From Geosiphon pyriformis (Eukaryota; Glomeromycota; Glomeromycetes; Archaeosporales; Geosiphonaceae), in NCBI GenBank assembly GCA_016748015.1, contig JAAOMT010000094.1, forward strand, positions 280,429-344,428: DNA of 64,000 nucleotides. The letters are read 5' to 3'. The notes below the pieces were generated by a model. That model was given only the letters and a program-made list of their open reading frames with translations. It was not told where the DNA came from and searched no databases. The position numbers were made by a program, and so were the translations under genes. This document shows, in pieces, positions 10,730 through 20,701 of this stretch. Positions within the stretch are counted from its first letter, which is position 1; every line of letters starts with the position of its first letter.

Positions 10730-11698
10730 TGTTACTGGAGGTTTTTGGTCTCTTTTTTTGAATGTTATTAATGTTTGTTTTGCTGTGAATTCACGTTCTC
10801 AGGAAGTAATTGAACCTTCAATAACTGAATTTATCTTCAAATTATCTCCTATAATTTGAACTGCTGGGCTTATAAGTGGAATAGTCAATTCCATACCAGT
10901 TACTTTATGTAGTTATGTTGTAATAAACATCAACTCTTTTCCAGGAATTGCTTGTCTTGAAGTTCACTAAAATGTGTAGTTACTTTGCTATGAAAGTCAA
11001 CTCTTCTACAGGAATCTTGTCTGTAGTCTACCCTAATAATTGTAATAAAAAAAAAAATAAAAATAAAAAAAATGTAAAAGAAATAGAATTTTGTCAAGGG
11101 AAACGTTTTCTATTCAGGCCTGGAATCACTAACAGTTTATTGAAATTGGTAGCTAATCAATTTCAAAACATTAGTTGTGTTAAGAGAATTTCAAGTGTAA
11201 TAATTTAAGGATTTGGTTTTCAAATATTTGATTTTTATTTGATTTTGTAAAAGGTAATTTGTTTTAATTAAGATATTTAAAGTAAGATGCTATAATAAGA
11301 TATGGAAAGGATATATTTTCTTGAAAAGAGAAGCTTTTTTTTTATACAACTTGTTGTAATACTAGTCTTTGAACTTGCACTTTTCTCTTTGCTCTAATTT
11401 TGGTGAACTAAAAATACATTTTGATAAATTACAAGTTATTTCTATGAATTATTGATTATTTCGGCCAATTTTCCATTAATTTCGACGAATTTTGACTATA
11501 TTAAATAGTTCAGGGTATTGTGTAATTTGATCATCTTAATTTCTATAGTACAAATCGAGTTATTAATTAAATAATGATATTTGATAATTTGGCTAATTAA
11601 TAAGTGATAATCGAAATGATAATAATATATGCTACTTAATAATAATAATTATAAAGATAATTTCATGCTAATTAATAGCTAAAATTCTACTAGTAACA
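10730..11698 (-). repeat. 3' LTR of TE-B
   Basis: 969 bp, repeated at 19562-19776 plus 30055-30788, and similar to the TE-E LTRs. It contains a long A-rich run near 11046 and a paired TTTCGGCCAATTTT / TTTCGACGAATTTT motif near 11459-11492. Confidence 0.93.
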
Positions 11699-12386
11699 TA
11701 ATTTCCTCCTCAATACTGAGTTCTGTCAAAGTCCAAGCACTATTTGTAATATCAAGATAGTGGTCCAAAATAATTGAAGTGATTTGGTCTGAAAATTGTT
11801 GAAATTTCAGTTTTGTAAGCTTTTCAATGTGTTGAATCTTCATTGGATGAAGTATTGGATTTTGTAAGACATTTTTACAAGTGTTGAATAAATCATAGAG
11901 TCTAAATGCTGCTCTAAGTTTGTAGTAAGTGTTTGTTGGTCCAGCTGCTATCTTAAATTCTTTGTGAATTTGTTTTTGTATGACTTTAGGAATGATATGT
12001 GTTGTTTTAAGTTCCAGTTTTTATTCATAAAATGTTCTTTCAATATAAAAGTATCTATATATAAATGTATATTTATTGTTCTGTTCATTAAGGAATAGTA
12101 GAAGTTTTTGTTAAATTGTGGCATTTGGTGGAATGTTGATAGGAGCAGATAAAAAGTTTTCTTTTAGTGCTTGCTTTAATAGTTCTGATAACTGACTTCC
12201 AGAGTAATTTTTTGGTTTTTTTCTATAGGAGTAATAATTCTGAGAATTTTTTACTACTGGGGCTGTGGTTTTTTTCTGACTGTAATTAATTTGACTTCTA
12301 TTAATTGTTATGAATAAGTCAAGAAGTGTTTTTAAGGCTAACATTAATTTTTGAGATATTTGTTGAATATTTCAGAGAATAATCAT
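11679..12386 (-). pseudogene. TE-B third ORF, unknown function
   Basis: One frame from ATG at 12386 through several in-frame stops (TGA at the fifth codon, then TAA twice where relatives have CAA) to TAG at 11679, 20 bp inside the LTR; about 235 codons. I do not know the family. It contains SELLKQALKENFLSAPINI, a mixed basic stretch EFKIAAGPTNTYYKLRAAF, then CKNVLQNPILHPMKI and a helical end before SIEEEI, which is encoded by the purine tract. TE-E carries the same ORF nearly colinear. TE-C, TE-D and TE-F have shorter but alignable ends (xILLNxxM...QFKxLQ). There is no membrane segment. It directly follows the integrase. Confidence 0.7.
11699..11711 (-). other. Polypurine tract of TE-B
   Basis: Minus strand GAGGAGGAAATTA directly before the 3' LTR. 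Confidence 0.8.
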
Positions 12387-12535
12387 GATAAAAATAACTA
12401 ACTAATAAAAAGAATAAAGAAAATTATTTTTGAGTATTGGGTTTTTATTTGTTTTTGGGTTTGGTTGTTTCTTGTAATTATTTACTATTTTTTTGTTTTT
12501 GTATATTTAAAATGATTATTGTAAAATATGTTAAA

Positions 12536-13920
12536 TTAAGTGTTCAAGTTTGGTTGTTGTTCTATTATAATTATTGGTTTTAAATTTTGGGGAATATTTT
12601 CAGAATTAACTAAAGGGGAATGTATACCAATTTGTGGAATTAATGATTCAGGATTGTTTCTGAAATAATAATGTTTCAATCAATTTCTATGTACAACTTT
12701 TGCTAGTACTTTGTCATCAAGTCTTAATTTGTATGATCTATTGCCTAGAATTTCGTGAATATAAAATGGTCCATCCTATTTGTTTTAAAATTTTTTACTC
12801 CATTGTTTTTCAGTCTTAGTTCTGTGTAAGAGAACTTTATTTCTAACTTTAAATTTGTTGACAGTTGATGGTAATTTGTTGTTATGTCTTTCTTTTTGCT
12901 AAGCTTAGGAGTGTTCAATATAAGTTGCTGCTATACATTTTTTTTCTTTCAGAGTACTAAAAAGAGTGTAGGCCTTTCTTTTGAGTGTTTCTTGAAAGTT
13001 TTATTTATTAATTAGTTGTACTGGATATGTTTTCACTGTGAAATTAATTGGTAATATTGCTGTCCTTCCATAAGTCAGATCAGATGGTATGTGTTTTGTA
13101 GTATCTTGTTTTAGTATTCTGTATACTAGTAACACTGATGGAATAAAGATATTTTATTCTTGCTCAAAATCAATTGAGACTTTGGCTAATAATTTACACA
13201 ATGTTCTGTTGAAACATTTTACAAATCTATTTGTTTGAAAGTAATAAGATAATGATAGAAGTCTTTTGACATTAAACCATTCACAAATTTCTTGTATCAG
13301 GTTGTTTACAAAATGTGTTCCTTGATCAGATAAAAGTTCAATTGGGCATCCATGTCTGCAAATAATGTCTTCATAGATGAAATTTGCTACTGATTTTGCA
13401 TCTGCTCTTTGAATGGCTCTAACTTTAGACTATTTGGTGAGATAATATACTGCAACTGCAATATAACAATTTCTTTGGATTGTAATAGGTAATGGCCTGA
13501 CTAAATTAATTCCAACTTTGTCAAAAGGTTGTCCAACTTTGATTGGGTTTAAAGGTTCTGTGGGACAAATTTCTCTTCTTTTTTGACAACTATCACAGGA
13601 TTCTACATATTGTCAAATGTTTTTTTGCATGTGAAGCCAAAAGTAATGTTCAAGAGTTCTTTAAATTGTTCTATCTCTTTCCAGATGTGCTGAAGATGGG
13701 TTTGTATGCATGTTATATAGAATTGTTTTTTTTCATGCTCTTGTATTAATCTGAGTAATTGGTTTGGGTTTTTGCGATTTTTATAATAAATTTTGTTGTG
13801 GTGTATAAAATATTGTTTTGATTGGTGTTGTAAACAATGTTTTTTACTTGGAGACCAATTTTTTGACATGATAAGAGTTTCCAAATAATTTTTGATGTTA
13901 TTGTAATTTCTGAAACCCAT
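12536..13920 (-). pseudogene. TE-B integrase, catalytically dead
   Basis: Ends at TAA 12536 after a tail NLKPIIIIE shared with TE-C and TE-F. The zinc-binding part (open 13920-13603) shows HNKIYYKNRKNP and the HHCC region, then changes frame. In the core the first aspartate is asparagine (GINLVRP near 13500), the second is kept (CRHGCPIELLSDQGTHF near 13340), and the glutamate is lysine (RFVKCFNRTL near 13220). Here the arginine before HGCP is coded AGA; the same position is TGA in TE-C and TE-F. The C-terminal part has FKVRNKVLLHRTKTEKQW. Two of three catalytic residues are gone. Confidence 0.88.
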
Positions 13921-15280
13921 TGTTGTTTGGTTTTGTTGGTAGGTTGATATGTTGTGGTGGTGTTGCTGCTGGTATTAATCTTGTTTCATCCTTGAAAGAC
14001 TATCAATATTAGTGTGTAGTTTTCTTGGTTTGTAATGTACAATATACTTGTAGTCTGCTAAGAAATCATTCTATTGAGACTGTTTAGCACTTTGTTCTGT
14101 TTTTTTTTATTGAGCCATTTGAGGCCAATATTGTTAGTTATAATATCAAATTTTTTTCCATTCTTTAAGTATTGTTAAAAATGTTTAAGAGCCCAAATAA
14201 CTGCAGCAGCTTCCAATTCAGTTGATTCATATTTGAGTTTTGTTGGTTTGAGTATTCTACTGGTATAAACAATGACTTATTCCTGGTTATTTTCATCCAA
14301 TTGTAATAGAATAGCACCAAATACTATGTGTAAAGCATCAGTGGTTAGTTGGAACTTTTTGTTGAAGTTTGGGTAAGCAAAAACTGGGGCTGTTGTCAAT
14401 TTTGTTTTGAGAGTTTCAAAAGCTTTTTGTTGTTTTTCAGTCCATTGATATGGTACATTTTTGTTGATAAGATAATTGAGTGGTTTAGCAATTTCTGAAA
14501 ATTTTTTGATGAATTTTCAATAGTAGAAGGCTAATCCTACAAATCCTTATAGCTCTGTGGTATTTTTAAGAGTTTGAAAGTTTTTAACAGTATTGATTGT
14601 TCCAGAGTTTGGTTTGACTCCATCTTTGCTAACAATGTGTCCAAAAAAGATTAAGCTTGTTTTTTCAAAGTGACACTTTTTAATGTTTAATTTTAATCCT
14701 GCTTTTCATAATCATTGAAAAACTTCTCGCAGATAAATAAGATAAGCTTCAAAGCTTGGTGAGTATACATCAGTGCCATCAAGATAGACAACTACTGATT
14801 GCCATAAAAGGCCTTTATATACAACATCCATAAGTCACTGAAATGTCGTTGGTGCATTGCAGAGTTTAAAAGGCATAATATTGAATTCATAGTTCTCTCC
14901 TTGGGTGGTAAATGCTGTTTTAGGTCTATCTTTTGGATCCATTTCGACTTGTTAGTATCCACTTTTCAAGTCTAAAGTTGAAAAAAACTTGGCTTTTCCT
15001 AGGGCATCTAACATGTCATCAATTCTTGAAAGAGGGTAGACATCTCCAATTGTAACACTATTCAATTGTTTATAATCAACACAGAATCTGATTTTTTCGT
15101 TTTTCTTTTTAACTAAAACTACTGATGAGGCCCATGGACTTCTTAATGGTTGAATCAATCTGTTATTGAGCATTCTTTGGACCTCTTCTTTAATAAATTG
15201 GTGGCTGGCAGGTGGTACTCAATAAGCTTATTGTCATTTTGGTAGAGCATCTCCTGTATGGATCTGGTGTTGGACAATAT
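13921..15280 (-). pseudogene. TE-B reverse transcriptase and RNase H
   Basis: Reverse transcriptase on the right, RNase H on the left. Clear pieces are RFCVDYKQLNSVTIGDVYPL and FFSTLDLKSGY (open 15173-14952), [30 protein letters not shown] with YLDD changed to YLDG near 14785, KKCHFEKTSLIFFGHIVSKD, and KQQKAFETLKTKL. RNase H follows as TSRILKPTKLKYESTELEAA and IITNNIGLKWLNKKK, with its acidic residues partly lost (TDH to TNN). Several stops are TAG or TAA in place of glutamine or tryptophan codons. Confidence 0.88.
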
Positions 15281-15359
15281 CAGTTTTTCTAAGATCATTG
15301 TTGTCTTTTGCAAATATATCAGCAAATTCAGCTATCAATTATTTCAATTGTCTTTGTTG

Positions 15360-16200
15360 TTAGAGTTTTAAGAGGACCATATTGATTTTAGAGAGTTTTT
15401 TTTCTAGAACATGATAGTTTTTAGTAGTCAAAATAATATTTGGATTTGGTAATAGGATATGTCTCACAATTTCGATGAAATTAGAAACAATTTGAGAGGT
15501 TTTATCTTGAAAAATGTTGCTATGTATGATCCCAATTTCTAATTTATTTAATAAAACAATGGAATAGTTGTTGGGATTGTAGAAAGTAACTCGAAATTTC
15601 TTTATTTCTTTTGGGATATAGATATTTGGAATTGAGATTTCATGTTTTAAACAGATTTGTTCATTGAATTCAAAGATTTGTTGAGTAGTAGTAGGTTTTA
15701 AGCAAGTGTAGATTTTGTGATGTTCTCTAAAAGGTGAAATGGTAATTGGTTGTGGAAGTTGAAAAATCTGGTAAGATTTACTTTGTGTATTAAGAGCCAT
15801 ATTTACTGGAACTGTGAATTGTTCAGTTGAACCAAAATCTTGAGTTTCTTTTTCACTTTTTCTTAGTTGTTCTCTGTTGTTAACTGATTGTAAACTTGAA
15901 ATGTTGATTAAGAGTAAGTAAATTGCTTGAGCAATTTTCTCTGCATGCTCAATTTTAAATGGTTTTTCAGTTTCATTCTGTAGCATAATAGTAATGTTTT
16001 CAGTGTATTCTGCATCTATGACTTCTCTTCTAATATTGATTCCTTTGCTTGCCAATGATGATCTGAATGCAATTTGAACTATTGCTCTAGGTGGAATTTC
16101 AAGAGTGATTTTGAGATTGATTTTTGTCAAAAACTTTAATTGAAGAACCAAAGTATCTTTTTCTAGATATTTTAAATCATATCCAGTATTAATTTTGTGT
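15360..16200 (-). pseudogene. TE-B dUTPase-like domain and following linker
   Basis: Open from 16151 to 15360, with the first motif just upstream. All five dUTPase motifs are recognisable: INTGYDLKY (near 16180), RSSLASKGI, REVIDAEYTENI, AEKIAQAIYLLLINI and ETQDFGSTEQF. These enzymes hydrolyse dUTP to dUMP and keep uracil out of DNA. Two glycines of motif 3 are changed (G to R and G to E), which fits decay rather than function. The C-terminal 130 residues (ITISPFREH, then YIPKEIKKFRVTFYNPN) form a linker found in all relatives, between dUTPase and reverse transcriptase, possibly a second beta-rich fold. Retroviral dUTPases sit elsewhere in pol or pro. Confidence 0.8.
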
Positions 16201-16339
16201 GCTTTTTCTGGTCTGATTCTTTGGCCATGGTTGTCAAAATATTTAAGTTATAGGGGTGGTTGATTTTTAAGAAGATAGATATGAATAGTTGATAGTTCTT
16301 TTACCCATTCAGATACTCCAAATTCGATTTCATTTTTAT

Positions 16340-17000
16340 CATTTTCATCTGGCAGGGGAATGCTAAGAGCATAGTATTCTAAACACCATTGGTCATCACA
16401 AGGCATAACACATTCTTTACATAATTAAATATTCATTTGCTCTAATCATTGAATTTAAGCTTCTTTGGTTGAGTACATATAACTTGTAATTTGGTGGTAG
16501 GTTTCTACTTTATCTTCATAATCAAATTCAGCTAACTCTATAGTATACTCAATGTATTCAGCTTCTTTTATTTGGTGGACATCTTCTTGAGTAGCTCTAT
16601 TGATTAATGCCATTGTTAAGTTAAAAATCATTTTAGCATCATGAGGATAATAGTACAGTTTATTAAGAGCACTATTATATGCTGCATTGAATGAGGTTCT
16701 TCTTCTCACTTTTTCTGAAATTGATAAGACATATTGAGAGATTTGATCACATACTCCTCTTTTTATTGCAACATCAATCCAGTTGTATTCTTTTGGTAGC
16801 ATATCTCCAAATGTAAGACAAGATGTGTTGTCCTATTTTCCATTTTTTTTTGGGGATTCAAATCGTTCTCTATGGCATGCTTTGCAGAAGTAACAGGTAT
16901 GAGTTTCATATTTTTTTTTTGGGGAAATACAGGCTTCTATAGATGAAAGCTTCTTCTTGTAGTTTTTGCATTTTAGTGGAATATATAGTGGTTTTTTTAT
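16340..17000 (-). pseudogene. TE-B cysteine-rich module
   Basis: Unnamed module between protease and dUTPase. It starts around 16990 with LKCKNYKKKLSSIEACI, then HTCYFCKACHRERFESPKK, and after damage to the KWDNTxCLxC motif continues in the open stretch 16802-16455 as YNWIDVAIKRGVCDQISQY. A helical, tyrosine- and glutamate-rich part follows (KEAEYIEYTIELAEFDYED), then a second cluster LCKECVMPCDDQWCLEYY near 16400. TE-E has the same module better preserved. Cysteine spacing suggests zinc binding; the function is unknown to me. Confidence 0.65.
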
Positions 17001-17149
17001 GGTTCTGGTGTAAAATATCTAACTTTCTTCCATTTTTTTGATTTTTTAAAAATCTCTTGTTTTGTTTCCTCAGCCTAATTAGATGTTGATCCAAGAGCCA
17101 TGTAGGTTTCAGTAAATGGCATTTCTTTCTTCTCCTCAAAATCGAATAC

Positions 17150-17674
17150 TAGGGCTTTTTCTGAACATTTGTTAAAAGTACCACAAGTAATAGGTACTAT
17201 GGTGTATTGTTCTTAGTATTGGGATGCATTCATGATTAGAACTTTGACTGGAATAATGATTTTATCAATGGTAAATAAGAAGTTGTCAATTTTTCTTATT
17301 GGAGTTTTTTTTATGCCATTAGCTGTAACAATTACAGTTTGGACTGGTCTGTCAACAGTTCTTTGAAGCTGTTGCATTAATTGGTAGATAATAATACTTC
17401 TAGCTAATCTACTGTCTAGAATTAATTGGATGGGTTTTCTTTTTACTATAGCTTTAGTGCATATAGCAGTGATAGCTTTTTGTTCATTTACTGTTGTATT
17501 ACTAAGCAAGAATAGTGATTCATTTGTCTCAAATTCGAATAAAAATATATCTGATAGATTGGCATTTTGGGCAATTTGAGCTGGTAGAATTGTATTGTTG
17601 GAAGAGTTTGATCTTAGTGCTGTAGCTTTACCTTCAGAAAGTGCAGTTTGTTGAAAATCTGATTCTTCTTGCAT
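17150..17674 (-). pseudogene. TE-B aspartic protease
   Basis: Retropepsin in the same frame as gag. An open stretch of 153 codons begins at 17674. The active site is LILDSRLARSIII near 17430, where DSG has become DSR. The rest of the fold is clear: VIVTANGIKKTPIRKIDNF and IIIPVKVLIMNASQY. A stop (GAATAC to TAG-type change) truncates it at 17213; the usual tail GNDW-L and ATCG-F follows in degraded form. Without the glycine the dimer could not work. Confidence 0.85.
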
Positions 17675-19525
17675 TGTTAAATAATTGGGTTGAGTGTAAA
17701 ACTGAGTGAGTTTTTGTTAAACAGAATTTCGGAAAACTAGTTAATTATTGGAATTAGATCTGTTGTTGTTTGTTAAAAAACGATTTTATGATGTAAATTG
17801 GTTTTGTTGAACCAATCTTCTGGTTGGTACTTAATATTGTTGAGTAAATTGTATCTGATATTGCTGAATTGGTAAAGATTGCTGATATTGTTGCTGAATT
17901 GGTTGTGAAGCTAATTGATAGTAACTGTTTTGATTTTGTGGTCTTGGTGGGTAATAAGTTGGTAATAGGGATTGGTAGTAAGATTGTTGTAATGAAAAGT
18001 AACATTGATTACTCCTGTTTTGTTGGTCTCTTTGCAATTTCCTGCAATCTCATTTCCAGTGTCCTGAGATTTCACAATAATAACAATTTTGAGGTTAGTT
18101 GTTAGATGGTAATCCAAAGTTGTTTTAGTTGCATCATTGTGGTGATTGATATTTTTGTGGTTGTTGCTGCTGTTGTTGTTGGTTTGTAAAATAGTTTTCA
18201 ATCTTCTTTGTGAGTTGGTCTATCTTTTTTTCAGCTGTTAAGCTGGTTTTTCTAATAGCAAGATTTACAAATTTTGTGTGGTTGGCTTCTTCTATAGCCA
18301 TTTCATAATTCTTTGCATGTTGAATAGCAGTGACCAAATCTTTAGGTGAATGGGAATGCACTTTTTTTATGAGTTTGTTTTTTAATCCAGCAATAAATTG
18401 ATCCAAAATTTGGGCATCAGAATAGTAGTCATTGGTTTCCAATTGGTGAATTCTTCTGAGAAGTTTGTTGAACTTCTTTAGGTAGGTCATAATTGATTCA
18501 CTTGGTTTTTGTTTAATATTGTGAAAGCAATTTTGGAGAGTAATAGATATGTTATTGTCAGTGAATTGTTATAAGAAAGCATCTTTAAATGCTTGCCAAT
18601 TTTCAAAGAGTGTATTCAAGTTTTTAAACCATTCTTCTGCTGTTCCTTGGAGAAAGTATAAAATTGCTTTGAGTATTTTTGCTGTATTCCATCCATTTGC
18701 ATCTCCTGCTTTCTGGACTTTGTTAAGTCATTCTTGTGGACTAATATCATTATTTTCACCAGTAAATTCTGGAATCTTTGCAATATAAGCAGTTGTTATT
18801 TCTTCTTTGTTTTTAATAGTTTCTTCTTGTTTTGATTCAGTTTCTTCACTTTCTAAGCTTTCTGAATAATTATTTTCATTTTTCTGTAAGTAATCAAGAA
18901 GATTGGTGCTAGTTGATATTGGTTCTTGCTGTTGAGTAGAACTTTTTGGTGAAGTGAAATCTTCTGGTCTTGAAAATTGAATAAGAGGTGAATTTGGTGT
19001 CTGTGATTAAGCAAGTGAAATTGGAAATGGAGTGACTGAAAGTGGAAGTTTGGTGCTGGTTCCTGGTTCTGAAGTTTGCAAGTATTTGGCAGTTATCTTT
19101 GGTGTCTTTGGAGTGTTTGGAGTGGTACTTAAGTGTTGCTTCAGTTTTTGTTTATTTTTGTTATTTGTTTCTGTTTCTAATTCAAAGTCAATAGAATATT
19201 TAGACTGTACTGGGTAATTTTTTTTACAATACTGGATAATGTTAAAATTAAGTTCTTTGAAGTAGGTGGCAAGTGTTTTACTGTCAAGATTTTCAGTTTT
19301 TAATCATGAATAGTGCACTAAATTATTGTAGAAGTGGCTTCTAACTTCTGAAATGTTGTAATTTCCAAGAAGATAATTGCTGATGCAGTTTTCAATATAC
19401 AGATAAAGTGTTCTTTTAACAATTTTAATTCCGTTTGGGATGTTGAATCTCTGCTTGCAATGGGTATAAATTGACTAATAATACTTTAGAGTTATTGTGT
19501 CTGGTGTGATTATCACTTTAAAGTT
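17675..19525 (-). pseudogene. TE-B gag
   Basis: N-terminal region from about 19525 (ITPDTITLKYY, THCKQRFNIPNGIKIVKRTL), then an acidic, proline-rich hinge, then the capsid region PEFTGENNDISPQE with AEEWFKNLNTLFENWQAF, and the open stretch 18490-18134 beginning MTYLKKFNKLLRRIHQL. A polyglutamine run lies near 18165. The nucleocapsid knuckle is CYYCEISGHWK.DC near 18070, with one stop. A Q/Y-rich tail (18037-17831) leads into the protease without leaving the frame. The start is uncertain: there is no ATG at the conserved first residues. Confidence 0.85.
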
Positions 19526-19542
19526 GTTTTTGTTGTGTTGTT

Positions 19543-19559
19543 TCTGTAGAAGAGCACCA
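19543..19559 (-). other. Primer binding site of TE-B
   Basis: Minus strand TGGTGCTCTTCTACAG-type sequence, two bases inside the 5' LTR. It shares TGGTGCTC with the sites of TE-A, TE-C, TE-E and TE-F but differs after that. Confidence 0.75.
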
Positions 19560-19561
19560 AA

Positions 19562-19776
19562 TGTTACTGGAGGTTTTTGGTCTCTTTTTTTAAATGTTGT
19601 TAATGTTTGTTTTACTGTAAATTCACGTTCTCAGGAAGTAGTTGAACCTCCAATAACTGAATTTATCTTCAAATTATCTTCTATAATTTGAACTGCTGGA
19701 CTTATAAGTGAAATAGCCAATTCTGTGCCAGTTACTTTATGTAATTATATTATAGTAAATGTCAACTCTTTCTCAG
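19562..19776 (-). repeat. 5' LTR of TE-B, first part
   Basis: Aligns with 10730-10943 of the 3' LTR, then stops at the TE-C insertion. The other part is 30055-30788. Confidence 0.93.
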
Positions 19777-20639
19777 TGTTACTCATAGAATATAGGAAAT
19801 ATAGTATTATTAGTCAGTAGATATTAGCCAATCAGATGTAGATGTAATAAATGTGAAATTCTAAGATTTCTTTCAAAGGAATTGCAAGATTCCAAGAATT
19901 TCAAGATTCCCTGATGAGAAATCGCAGAATTCCAGAATTCCAGGATTCTTCTCATCAGAAATTGCAGGATTCCAGAAATTCCAGAATTCCTGGTGCAAGG
20001 AATAGAGAAATTGAGGAATCTCAATTATGTATATATAGCAGTAGGATTAAAAGCTAAAAAAACAAACTTCTCAGTTTAGATTTAATCTAAACAACTCTCT
20101 AAATCACAATTATCTAATAAATAACTATTTGTTATCTCAAAAACTACGTCTACTATCAACTATTCATGTTGATAGTAATTGATACTTAACCACATGGGAA
20201 CAATAGCTCTTAATCATGGCTATTAATGGGATACTAAATTTGCAAATTGTTTTGGCTTATTGCTTTATATTTTGTTATTTTCTTTATTTTCTTTGATTTT
20301 GTTATTGTACACTAACCAATTGATTAAAAGTGCTGATTACTGATGTCAAAGATTGCCTGGTAAAAGACTCCTGCAAGTGGGTAGGACACATACAGAAGAT
20401 ATGGATTACTTACTAGAGGATTGCCAGCCACCAAGCCAAGAAAAGAATTGACAGACTTGTGAATCTGGGAAGCTACAGATAAAACAACTATTGAATCTCT
20501 GTCCATTATACAAAGGACTCATTTGGAAAACCTTTAGATACCAATCACTTAAAAATATTATCAACAACACAAGTAGCTTTTGAGCACCAAGTTATGAATT
20601 TGTTATTTGACCTGAGACCCCAAATAATCAACTGTAACA
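19777..20639 (+). repeat. 5' LTR of TE-C
   Basis: 863 bp, same length as 29192-30054. Differences are mostly transitions. The downstream half is similar to the TE-D LTR, and the whole to the solo LTR at 57943-58780. Confidence 0.95.
19855..20005. repeat. GAATTCC-type tandem repeat in the TE-C LTR
   Basis: Imperfect repeats built on GAATTCCAGGATTC and near-palindromic variants. Counterparts lie at about 29275-29410 and 58015-58150. They contain TTCnnGAA pairs such as TTCCAGAA. Confidence 0.75.
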
Positions 20640-20641
20640 TT

Positions 20642-20658
20642 TGGTGCTCCCTGTGAGG
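20642..20658 (+). other. Primer binding site of TE-C
   Basis: TGGTGCTCCCTGTGAGG two bases after the 5' LTR, identical to TE-A and TE-F. Confidence 0.85.
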
Positions 20659-20701
20659 TATAATCCTACAGAGAACCAGCACCAACAAACACTATTCAAA
20701 A

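Noticed and set aside
17869-18105. Plus-strand ORF of 78 codons with valine-rich, apparently membrane-spanning segments
   Set aside because: Complement of the Q/Y/N-rich gag tail of TE-B; the same false ORF appears opposite TE-E gag at 51713-51958.
19824-20024. Minus-strand ORF MRFLNFSIPCTRNSG..., with a similar ORF at 29239-29439
   Set aside because: Both are readings of the GAATTCC tandem repeat in TE-C LTRs; similarity only reflects the LTR pair.
20324-20506. 60-codon minus ORF repeated at 29739-29921 and 58456-58650
   Set aside because: Repeated because it lies in the LTR of the same family. It runs against the element and its changes do not look constrained.
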